The notes beneath the pieces are model-generated. The model made no database searches, was not told the DNA's origin, and saw only the letters and a list, made by a program, of their open reading frames with translations. From Verrucomicrobiaceae bacterium UBA2429 (GTDB taxonomy: Bacteria; Verrucomicrobiota; Verrucomicrobiia; Verrucomicrobiales; Verrucomicrobiaceae): a stretch of DNA of 43,369 nucleotides. Positions within the stretch are counted from its first letter, which is position 1; each line of letters opens with the position of its first letter. Both the position numbers and the translations under genes were made by a program. Positions 1 to 9,031 of the stretch are shown here, in pieces. The stretch lies in NCBI GenBank assembly GCA_002343505.1, contig DDQZ01000095.1:1-43369 (forward strand), given 5' to 3'.

Positions 1-2
1 AA

Positions 3-152
3 GGTGTCTCGGATGACGCTTACGAAAAAATCATGCGTGCCAGCCGGGGCGGCGTCCAAATTGCATCCGAGGGTCCGCAATCTTCCCGGTTTGAAGTTGC
101 TCCCCCGCGCTTGAGGCGCTGGCATTGCTCCTTCGCGCGCGAGGCGCGCTGA
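3..152 (+). CDS. possible C-terminal end of an unknown protein (partial)
   Basis: Reading frame 3 is open from the left edge to a TGA at 150-152 and gives 49 residues beginning GVSDDAYEKIMRAS. It would end seven bases before the hemW stop on the other strand, which is a normal tail-to-tail arrangement. The composition looks like a protein tail, but I recognise no family. The opposite strand is also open over most of this stretch (a frame starting near 117 and leaving the window), so strand and reality are uncertain. If the frame is not coding, bases 1-158 hold nothing I can name. Confidence 0.3.
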   Translation, partial: GVSDDAYEKIMRASRGGVQIASEGPQSSRFEVAPPRLRRWHCSFAREAR

Positions 153-158
153 TCGCAC

Positions 159-1265
159 TCAGTTTCCCATCAGTGCCACAGCCACAGAGTCCACAAGCGG
201 CTTGCCCGCGCGGGTCAGGCGCACGCGCCCACCGGCCACCAAGAGGAGGCCCTCCTTTTCCAGAGTCTCCAGCATGGGGCGCTGAGCGGGGAGGACAAGG
301 TTCAGCGGCAGTCCCCGCGCGGTGCGCAGTTCCAGACCGAAGCGCTCCACGCGCCTGGCCGCGTCGTTGATTTCCTCAGCAGGCTCGGCAGCGCTGTTAC
401 CCGATGATGCGCGGCGCATCCATTCGGCTGTGTCCGCCACGTTCTTCCAGCGGAAGTCTGCCACTGTGGAAAAAGCCCCCGGCCCGAAGCCGAGGTAGTC
501 GCGCCCCAGCCAGTAGCTCTCGTTGTGCAGGGAACGGTGACCGGGGCGGGCGTAGTTGGAAATCTCGTAGTGCTCGTAGCCGGCGGTCTCCAGCACGTCG
601 AGCGCCAGATAAAAATGCTCCGCATCCCTGGAGTCGTCCTCATGGTATTGCCCGCGCCGCAGCCGCTGAAAAAACTCGGTGTCCTCCTCGTAGTTCAGAT
701 TGTAGGCCGAGATGTGGTCCGGCTGGAGAGTGACGGCTTTTTCCACCGTGCGACGCCAGACCTCCGCAGGCTGGCCGGGGATGGAAAACATGAGGTCCAT
801 GTTCAGACTGGAAAATCCGGCCTGCTGGAGCACACGCCAGGTTTCTCCGGCCTCGTCAGGCTCATGGTCGCGCCCGAGGGTGTGAAGCGTTTCGGCGTCC
901 CAGGCCTGGATGCCGAGGCTGACGCGGGTAACTCCGAGCCGCCGCATCATGTCCGCCTTGGAAGGGGTGACGGTGCGCGGATTGGCCTCGACGCTGAATT
1001 CATCCACGCGGGAGAAATCCAAACGAGAGCGCAGACCGGAGAGGAGGTTTTCCAGGTGCGTCTCACTGAGCGCGGTGGGCGTGCCACCACCGAAATAGAG
1101 AGTGCGCGGTTTGAGGTCATGCGCGTCGTTTTGACGGTCCAACTCCGCCAGCAAAGCCTCAACGAAGCCTGTCATCGGTGTCGCTCCCGGCGTGTGCTTG
1201 TAAAAGCTGCAGTAGGGGCAGACGCGGTGGCAGAAGGGGATGTGGAAGTAGAGGTGCTCGATCAT
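159..1265 (-). CDS. hemW: HemW-like radical SAM protein (coproporphyrinogen III oxidase-like)
   Basis: Radical SAM enzyme of the HemN/HemW family. The diagnostic CX3CX2C cluster motif for the 4Fe-4S centre is near the N-terminus (Cys12, Cys16, Cys19 in HIPFCHRVCPYCSF). It is followed by YFGGGTPT and the SVEANP segment typical of the family. The length of 368 residues fits HemW, which is shorter than oxygen-independent coproporphyrinogen oxidase HemN. HemW is known as a heme chaperone that delivers heme to membrane respiratory enzymes; that role is taken from the family. The ATG at 1265 is preferred, and an in-frame GTG at 1274 would add three residues. It lies about 68 bases downstream of atpC on the same strand and may be transcribed as the last gene of the ATP synthase operon. 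Confidence 0.88.
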   Translation of the reverse strand: MIEHLYFHIPFCHRVCPYCSFYKHTPGATPMTGFVEALLAELDRQNDAHDLKPRTLYFGGGTPTALSETHLENLLSGLRSRLDFSRVDEFSVEANPRTVTPSKADMMRRLGVTRVSLGIQAWDAETLHTLGRDHEPDEAGETWRVLQQAGFSSLNMDLMFSIPGQPAEVWRRTVEKAVTLQPDHISAYNLNYEEDTEFFQRLRRGQYHEDDSRDAEHFYLALDVLETAGYEHYEISNYARPGHRSLHNESYWLGRDYLGFGPGAFSTVADFRWKNVADTAEWMRRASSGNSAAEPAEEINDAARRVERFGLELRTARGLPLNLVLPAQRPMLETLEKEGLLLVAGGRVRLTRAGKPLVDSVAVALMGN

Positions 1266-1333
1266 CCGCGCCACAAGGACGGCAGAATGCGCGGGCCGTC
1301 ACGCGGTAGTTTAAGCGGGACCGCCTTGCGGGA

Positions 1334-1750
1334 TCAAACCGTGCGGCGCTTGCGCTTGACGTGGAGCTGGGCGGTGCTGCGCTGGATCATGGCCATGACG
1401 GCAGCCACTTCCTCCTGGTGCTCGCCGTGTTTGAGGCTTTCCAGGGAGTGCCTGGCGCGCTCCAGGGCTTCCTCGACAGCCTTTTCGTCAATGTCGTCGG
1501 AATGGACGGCCATGTCGGTTAGCACGCGCGTGGTGTTTCCAGTGACTTCCACCAAACCTTCGCCAACTGCCATCTCGGTGGTCTTGCCGGCTTTGGTGAT
1601 GCGCAATTCGCCTGGCAGGAGGGTCGTCACCAGCGGGGCGTGCGCGGGGAGCACTCCCATTTCGCCCTCGTAGCCGGGGAGGACGACGGTGTCCACCTCA
1701 TCGGAAAAGATGCGGGCTTCAGGGGTGACGATTTCGAGTTTGAGGGGCAT
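1334..1750 (-). CDS. atpC: F1F0 ATP synthase subunit epsilon
   Basis: This 138-residue protein has the epsilon N-terminal beta-sandwich (LEIVTPEARIF, then LPGYEGEMGVLPAHAPLVTTL), which contacts gamma and the c-ring. A helical C-terminal part (about residues 90-135, rich in Glu, Ala and Leu) corresponds to the two-helix domain that inhibits ATP hydrolysis in many bacteria. The tail ends in a basic KRKRR stretch. It is the last atp gene, 98 bases after atpD, in the usual bacterial order. That spacer can form a long-range 8-bp stem, listed separately. The ATG at 1750 is the natural start because MPLKLEIVTPE matches the conserved beginning of the family. Confidence 0.96.
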   Translation of the reverse strand: MPLKLEIVTPEARIFSDEVDTVVLPGYEGEMGVLPAHAPLVTTLLPGELRITKAGKTTEMAVGEGLVEVTGNTTRVLTDMAVHSDDIDEKAVEEALERARHSLESLKHGEHQEEVAAVMAMIQRSTAQLHVKRKRRTV

Positions 1751-1771
1751 GTGGGAAGTTGGCGGTTCTTT

Positions 1772-1843
1772 GTTCCTGGCCGCAGGTTGAAAGTGCTTTC
1801 GTATGAGGGAGGAACCAGCAACTCACAACGATGAACCAGGAAC
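1772..1843 (-). repeat. inverted repeat in the atpD-atpC spacer
   Basis: GTTCCTGG at 1772-1779 is matched by its exact reverse complement CCAGGAAC at 1836-1843, separated by 56 bases. Both arms lie in the 98-base untranslated gap between the stop of atpD and the start of atpC. In the transcript this could fold into a long-loop stem between the two cistrons. An 8-bp match over this distance can arise by chance, so a role in translation or mRNA stability is only a possibility. Confidence 0.3.
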
Positions 1844-1848
1844 GGTGA

Positions 1849-3342
<1,494 letters not shown>

Positions 3343-4224
3343 TTACTCGAGAGCCATCTTGGCGGTGGTGATTTCGAGGAGTTCGTTGGTGATGGCGGCC
3401 TGGCGCAGCTTGTTGTATTCGAGGCTGAGGTCCTTGAGCATCTGCTTGGCGTTGTCGGTGGCGTTTTTCATGGCCACCATGCGGCTGCTGTGCTCGGAGG
3501 CGCGGGCTTCCAGCAGCATCTGGTAAAGCGTGCCGTTGACGTATTGCGGCAGCACGGTTTCGAAAACGACGGAGGCTCCGGGTTCGAAGGTGTATTGAGG
3601 GAGTTCAGCGGCGTTGATCTCGCCGGGGGTTTCGTCAAAGCCGCGCTTGCCACCAAGAGTCACGGGATTCACCGGCAGGATCTGCTCGATGGAGGGCACC
3701 TGGGTGACGGTGTTGATGAAGTTGTTAAAAGCCACGAGCACAGTCTTGTACTCGCCGCTAAGGAACTTCTCCTGGATGAATTTGCCGACGACACGGACTT
3801 CAGCAAATTTGGCGGGGTCCTTGACAGGGAAGTCGGCGATGAGCGTCTTGCGCAGGCGGGACAGGCCCTGGGAGGCTTTGCGCCCGATGGTCACAAACTC
3901 CACCTCGCCCTCAATCCTGGTGTTGATGAGTTTTTTGAGAAGGTTGGTGTTCAGCGCGCCGCACAAGCCCTTGTCCGTGGCCATGACGAGGACGAGGGTT
4001 TTGGAGCCTTTGCCTTCGGAGAAATAGGGGTGGACTCCCTCCTCGGCGCTCTCCTTGAGCGCCACGAGGATTTTGTTCATCAACTCGGCGTAGGCGCGGC
4101 CGTTGGCGGCCTGATCCTGGGCTTTTTTCATCTTCGCAGCCGCGACGAGCTGCATGGCCTTGGTGATCTGGGCCGTGTTCTTGACCGATTTGATTCGGCG
4201 GCGGATGTCGCGGGTGCTAGGCAT
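3343..4224 (-). CDS. atpG: F1F0 ATP synthase subunit gamma
   Basis: Central stalk subunit that rotates inside the alpha3-beta3 head. The 293-residue protein starts with the conserved N-terminal helix (DIRRRIKSVKNTAQITKAMQLVAAAKM) and ends with the matching C-terminal helix (ATDNAKQMLKDLSLEYNKLRQAAITNELLEI). These two form the coiled-coil shaft. The middle contains the usual SDKGLCG-like segment as ATDKGLCGALN. Length and ends are typical. The upstream spacer to atpA is only 41 bases and consists mostly of a low-complexity AT-rich repeat (see 4225-4255), so no clear Shine-Dalgarno sequence precedes this start. Confidence 0.97.
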   Translation of the reverse strand: MPSTRDIRRRIKSVKNTAQITKAMQLVAAAKMKKAQDQAANGRAYAELMNKILVALKESAEEGVHPYFSEGKGSKTLVLVMATDKGLCGALNTNLLKKLINTRIEGEVEFVTIGRKASQGLSRLRKTLIADFPVKDPAKFAEVRVVGKFIQEKFLSGEYKTVLVAFNNFINTVTQVPSIEQILPVNPVTLGGKRGFDETPGEINAAELPQYTFEPGASVVFETVLPQYVNGTLYQMLLEARASEHSSRMVAMKNATDNAKQMLKDLSLEYNKLRQAAITNELLEITTAKMALE

Positions 4225-4255
4225 GATTTGAAATTTGAAATTTCAGATTTGAAAT
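4225..4255 (-). repeat. AT-rich TTTGAAAT spacer repeat before atpG
   Basis: The spacer between atpA and atpG is made of repeated ATTTGAA/TTTCAAAT units around a perfect palindrome TGAAATTTCA (4236-4245), in otherwise GC-rich DNA. Translated, this kind of string reads ISNLKFQISN, a motif I recall as common in spurious translations of spacers in planctomycete and verrucomicrobial genomes. It is therefore probably one copy of a dispersed spacer repeat. It occupies the position where the atpG ribosome binding site would be expected. The dispersed nature is recalled knowledge, since only this copy was noticed in the window. Confidence 0.55.
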
Positions 4256-4265
4256 GGCCGCGCCC

Positions 4266-5795
<1,530 letters not shown>

Positions 5796-5854
5796 GGGTG
5801 CTGCTTGTTTGGGGAGGGGGTGGGGCCGCTAGGACGGGATGGACAGGGAAGGAT

Positions 5855-6250
5855 TCAGGACAGGCTGGCTTTGAGGGCTTCGAGGCGGGCTTTGACGGAG
5901 CCGTCCCAGACATCGGAGCCGACCTTGACGCGGATGCCGCCGAGGAGTTCGGGTCTGACCTGGAACTCAAGGGCGAGGTCGCGCCTGTATTTTTGGCAAA
6001 GGCTTGTTTTCAGGCCGGCCTGGAGGTCGGGTGTCAGTGGGGTTGCGCTTTCGACTAGTGCGCGCTGGTTTTCCAGTTCGGTCTTCACCATGCCCTGGAA
6101 TGAGTCGAGAATGGCGATGTACCCGCGGGGCTTGGAAGCGGCGACTTGGCTGACCACGAGGCGCACGCGGGATTCGTCGAGCTTTCCGTCAACCATGCAG
6201 GCGCGGAAAAGCTGGCGGGAGGTGCGGCGTGCTTCCTTGCTGATTTTCAT
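5855..6250 (-). CDS. atpH: F1F0 ATP synthase subunit delta, short form
   Basis: Peripheral stalk subunit linking b to the top of F1. At 131 residues it is about 45 shorter than the E. coli protein (177). The C-terminal part is the recognisable one: GGIRVKVGSDVWDGSVKARLEAL matches the conserved end of delta. The start (EARRTSRQLF) resembles the usual ARxYAxALF opening, so the missing residues appear to come from within the N-terminal six-helix domain that binds the alpha N-termini. No earlier in-frame start is plausible because atpF ends 28 bases upstream. The gene order B-E-F-H-A confirms the assignment. Confidence 0.9.
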   Translation of the reverse strand: MKISKEARRTSRQLFRACMVDGKLDESRVRLVVSQVAASKPRGYIAILDSFQGMVKTELENQRALVESATPLTPDLQAGLKTSLCQKYRRDLALEFQVRPELLGGIRVKVGSDVWDGSVKARLEALKASLS

Positions 6251-6278
6251 GGTCGGTTAATCGGGGGAAGATGGGGGG

Positions 6279-6782
6279 TTACAGCGAAACTTGGGCGGTG
6301 GTTTCCTGATTGATGCGGGCCTGGTCGTCGGTGTTGAGGACCTTGCCGGTGACGCGGGACGTGGCCTCGGAGACCATGCGTCCGAATTCACGCTTGAGCT
6401 GGGACATGAGCTGCTCGTGCTCAAGCTGCGCGGCCTCGCGGGCTTTGGCGATGATCTGGCCCGCCTCGTGAACGGCGTCCTGCTGGCGTTTCTCGGCGAG
6501 TGCTCGGGCGTTTTCTCCGGCTTCCTTGATCTGACGGTCCGCGTCGGCGTTTGCCTTGTCTATGATGGCCTGGGCGTTCTTCTCAGCCTCGGCGAGGTCT
6601 TTGGCGATTTTTTCAAGCTTGGCCTCCCCGTCGGCGATGCGCTGACGGCGCTGCTCCAGCATGGCCAGAATGGGGCCGAAGGCGAACTTCTTGAGAATGT
6701 TGTAAACGATGAGGAAGATCAGCGCCTGGGCGATGAACTTGCCCCAGGACAGGCCGAATTGGGCGGAGATTTCTTCCAGCAT
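6279..6782 (-). CDS. atpF: F1F0 ATP synthase subunit b
   Basis: Peripheral stalk subunit b, 167 residues from the ATG at 6782. A single membrane segment near the N-terminus (FIAQALIFLIVYNILKKFAFGPI) is followed by a long charged coiled coil rich in Ala, Glu, Lys and Arg (about 45-160). The frame stays open upstream to 6923, but that part is Arg/Ser/Pro-rich and overlaps the atpE end and a hairpin, so I take the internal MLEEISAQFGLS as the start. Only one b gene is present, so the stalk should be a b homodimer. The spacer from atpE is unusually long (97 bases) and holds a strong hairpin. Confidence 0.95.
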   Translation of the reverse strand: MLEEISAQFGLSWGKFIAQALIFLIVYNILKKFAFGPILAMLEQRRQRIADGEAKLEKIAKDLAEAEKNAQAIIDKANADADRQIKEAGENARALAEKRQQDAVHEAGQIIAKAREAAQLEHEQLMSQLKREFGRMVSEATSRVTGKVLNTDDQARINQETTAQVSL

Positions 6783-6825
6783 GAGTTTGTGAGGCTGAGT
6801 GAGTGGGTGACTGATTTTTGAAGGG

Positions 6826-6856
6826 GGCACCGGGCCGCGCGAGGCGGCCCGGTGCC
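6826..6856 (-). repeat. 13-bp perfect hairpin between atpE and atpF
   Basis: The arms at 6826-6838 and 6844-6856 (GGCACCGGGCCGC and its exact reverse complement) are separated by a five-base loop. They lie in the 97-base spacer just after the atpE stop codon and about 44 bases before the atpF start. In RNA this is a very stable GC-rich stem. No run of U follows on the transcribed strand, so it does not look like a simple intrinsic terminator. It may act as a 3' stabiliser or partial attenuator that leaves more atpE message than downstream message, fitting the need for many c subunits per enzyme. That role is inference. Confidence 0.75.
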
Positions 6857-6879
6857 GGAATCGTGGCGTTCGCCGCGCG

Positions 6880-7122
6880 TTATTTGACGGCGAAGAAGGC
6901 GATGATACCGAGACCTTCGGCAAGGGCCATGCCGATGATGCTGATGGTAAGGATGTTGCCGAAAGCGCCGGGGTTGCGACCGACGGCCTCAGCGGCCTTC
7001 GAGCCGATCATGCCCACGCCGAGGGCGGCGCCGAGACCGGCGAGACCGCCGACGATGTTGCCGGTGACGCCGCCGGAGGCGGAGGCGACTTCCGCGCTCA
7101 TGGAGACAATTTCAGTGATCAT
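6880..7122 (-). CDS. atpE: F1F0 ATP synthase subunit c
   Basis: An 80-residue proteolipid of the rotor ring with two membrane helices. The first has the glycine-rich pattern GGLAGLGAALGVG and the polar loop has AAEAVGRNPGA, both typical. The ion-binding carboxylate is Glu69 in GMALAEGLGI. The residue after it is Gly rather than the Ser/Thr seen in sodium-binding rings, which favours proton coupling. The ATG at 7122 (MITEIVSM) is chosen; an upstream frame to 7176 would add an implausible polar leader. It lies between atpB (75-base gap) and atpF. Confidence 0.95.
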   Translation of the reverse strand: MITEIVSMSAEVASASGGVTGNIVGGLAGLGAALGVGMIGSKAAEAVGRNPGAFGNILTISIIGMALAEGLGIIAFFAVK

Positions 7123-7197
7123 AGTGTGTGTGTTCTTGGTTTGTTGTTTGCTCACCCCCGTCCACGCTCGAGGCATGGTCCCGGAGGCAAATTCGGA

Positions 7198-8079
7198 TCA
7201 GTGGTGCTCCTCGCCGTGGCTGTCGTCGTGCGCGGTGGAAAGACTGATGTAAACCGCGCAGAGGAGGGTGAACACCATGGCCTGGAGCAGGCCGACGAGA
7301 AGCTCCATGAAATAGAAGGGCATGGGCAGGAAGACACTGCCAAGGAAACTCACAACGGCGCCTTTCCCGTCTAGGATGCCGCCGATGGTGTGCAGCACGC
7401 TTTCACCGGCGAAGATGTTGCCGTAGAGTCGCATGGGCAGGGTGACATTGCGCAGCAGGATTGAGAAAAGCTCGATCAAACCGACACAGAAGAAGATGAC
7501 GATCATGACCATGCCCATGAGGCCCCTGAGGCCGCCCTTCGGGCCGAAGGTGTGAACGAGGAAACCCCAGACTCCCACTTCCGAGATGGTCCAGTAGATC
7601 CAGAACGCGAAGAAGATGAGCGCCATGGCAAGCGTCATGTTCAGGTCCGCCGTCGCGGGACGGAACAGCGGTTCGGTGACCTCTTTGACTGAGAGCGGCC
7701 CGGTGCCAGGCCCCCAGCCGATGGTGCCGACGCCGGGGAAAAGCCCCAGCCAGTTTGTGACCAGGATGAAGATGAAGAGGGTGGCTAGAAGGGGGAATGC
7801 CTTCGGAGCCATCTCTTTGCCGACAACGGCCTCGACCTGGTTGAAAAGAAACTCGACGATGAGTTCGAAGAAGTTCTGCGCCTTGTGCGGCACCAGGGAC
7901 ATGTTGCTGGTGGCCTTGCGGGAGAACCAGAGCAGCAAACCGATGACGACCAGGGCGGTGAAGACCGAGTTGGTGAAGAAACTGAGAAAACCGGCGCCGA
8001 ACAACTCCGAAGCGTAACTGTGGACGCCGCTGGCGAGGAGCGGGAGCGTGGAGACGGAATCGGGAGTGGTTGTCAGCAT
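7198..8079 (-). CDS. atpB: F1F0 ATP synthase subunit a
   Basis: Membrane stator subunit a, 293 residues from the ATG at 8079. Several hydrophobic helices are visible. The conserved segment MRLYGNIFAGE (about residue 215 onward) contains the essential arginine facing the c-ring. The motif TNWLGLFPGVG near the middle is also typical. The C-terminus is His/Glu-rich (DDSHGEEHH). It is the first gene of the operon, and no atpI precedes it. An in-frame extension to 8139 would begin with a Pro/Arg-rich stretch unlike the family, so it was rejected. A CRP/FNR-like palindrome lies 67 bases upstream of the start. Confidence 0.96.
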   Translation of the reverse strand: MLTTTPDSVSTLPLLASGVHSYASELFGAGFLSFFTNSVFTALVVIGLLLWFSRKATSNMSLVPHKAQNFFELIVEFLFNQVEAVVGKEMAPKAFPLLATLFIFILVTNWLGLFPGVGTIGWGPGTGPLSVKEVTEPLFRPATADLNMTLAMALIFFAFWIYWTISEVGVWGFLVHTFGPKGGLRGLMGMVMIVIFFCVGLIELFSILLRNVTLPMRLYGNIFAGESVLHTIGGILDGKGAVVSFLGSVFLPMPFYFMELLVGLLQAMVFTLLCAVYISLSTAHDDSHGEEHH

Positions 8080-8145
8080 GAGTTTCACGGACGGAGCCGG
8101 ACAGGGAAGGTGATTTAGCCGGAGCCTTGGGAGAGGCAAGAGGTA

Positions 8146-8165
8146 TTTGTGAAATTTTTCACAAA
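8146..8165 (-). promoter_or_regulatory. CRP/FNR-like palindrome upstream of the atp operon
   Basis: TTTGTGAAATTTTTCACAAA is a perfect inverted repeat with 9-bp arms and a 2-bp centre. It contains TGTGA-N6-TCACA, the exact textbook half-sites of an E. coli CRP operator. It is centred about 77 bases before the atpB start codon and lies beyond the end of the SDR gene, so the atp operon is the only gene set it obviously faces. The palindrome is plain in the sequence. Which regulator binds it, and whether it activates or represses, is inference. Confidence 0.6.
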
Positions 8166-8170
8166 GTCGG

Positions 8171-8196
8171 CGAAGTCTTGATTTTACAAGGCTTCG
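8171..8196. repeat. inverted repeat next to the CRP-like site
   Basis: CGAAGTCTTG (8171-8180) and CAAGGCTTCG (8187-8196) form a 10-bp stem with one non-Watson-Crick position around the loop ATTTTA. It lies 42 bases past the stop of the SDR gene and 5 bases from the CRP-like palindrome. It could help end transcription from the PSD1-SDR unit, although no U run follows. It could also be a second operator for the atp promoter. Confidence 0.45.
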
Positions 8197-8237
8197 AGCT
8201 CCAGTCTAACCGCAAACAGCAACCCGGCGCACGGAGA

Positions 8238-9026
8238 TCACCAGGCCGTCCAGCCGCCGTCCACGGGCAGGTCTATGCCAGTGATGAAGCTGGCGGCGTC
8301 ACTGAGAAGAAAGGCCACCGCGCCGGCGATCTCCACCGGCACTCCAACACGGCCAAGAGGTACTTTTTCCACGAGCCTGCGCATGAAAGCCGGCTGGGCG
8401 CTCTGAATGGAGGGGTTAGGAAAAGGGCCGGGGGAGACGGAGTTGCAGCGCACGCCGTGAGGGCCGTAGTGCATGGCGAGGTAGCGCGCCATCTGGCGGA
8501 TGCCGGCTTTGTTGACACCGTATTCGACAGGGTTGGGGTTCATCGCGCCGGCGTAGATGCGCTCGTCCGGCGCCACGCTGCCATACATGCTGGAGAAGAG
8601 CACGATGCTGCCCAGTCCGGCGGCGGCCATGCGCTCGGCGACGGCGCGGGTGAGGATGAAGGTGCTGGTGAGGTTGCCGTGGTTGACCTGGTCGAACTCG
8701 GCGGCGGTGAGGTCGGCGAGGCGCTTGGCGGTGGAGGCGTAGGTGAGGTTGACGAGGCCCACGGGCGTGCCATGGCTGGCGAGGTGGCTTTCGACAAAGC
8801 GCGGAATGGCGTCGGTGTCGTGCGCGTCGAGGTCGGCGGTGGTGATGTCGCCCGCGAAGGAGGATTTTTCCAGGAAGGCGGCGCTGCGACCGGGCAGGTC
8901 GGCGCAGAGCACGCTGGCGCCCATTTCCGCAAGGGTGAGCACCGTGGCCTGACCGAGCCAGCCGGCACCGCCGATGACCCAGACGCGCTGACCGGTGAGG
9001 TCGAAGAGTGTGGGGGCGGCTTGCAT
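8238..9026 (-). CDS. SDR family oxidoreductase
   Basis: Short-chain dehydrogenase/reductase of 262 residues, the classical size. The nucleotide-binding glycine motif is GGAGWLG (19-25), a variant of TGxxxGxG. The catalytic set is visible as Ser at 145/146 (LFSSMYG), Tyr169 and Lys173 (EYGVNKAG). The C-terminal segment FLLSDAASFITGIDLPVDGGW is typical of classical SDRs that act on sugars, polyols or acyl chains. The substrate cannot be told. It starts five bases after the stop of the PSD1 cytochrome protein, so the two are very probably co-transcribed, and SDRs are often found near such genes for sugar breakdown. Confidence 0.9.
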   Translation of the reverse strand: MQAAPTLFDLTGQRVWVIGGAGWLGQATVLTLAEMGASVLCADLPGRSAAFLEKSSFAGDITTADLDAHDTDAIPRFVESHLASHGTPVGLVNLTYASTAKRLADLTAAEFDQVNHGNLTSTFILTRAVAERMAAAGLGSIVLFSSMYGSVAPDERIYAGAMNPNPVEYGVNKAGIRQMARYLAMHYGPHGVRCNSVSPGPFPNPSIQSAQPAFMRRLVEKVPLGRVGVPVEIAGAVAFLLSDAASFITGIDLPVDGGWTAW

Positions 9027-9031
9027 GGGGA

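Noticed and set aside
6783..6923. N-terminal extension of atpF to 6923
   Set aside because: The extra 47 residues are Ser/Pro/Arg-rich, are encoded by the hairpin and the atpE end, and precede a normal b-subunit start at 6782.
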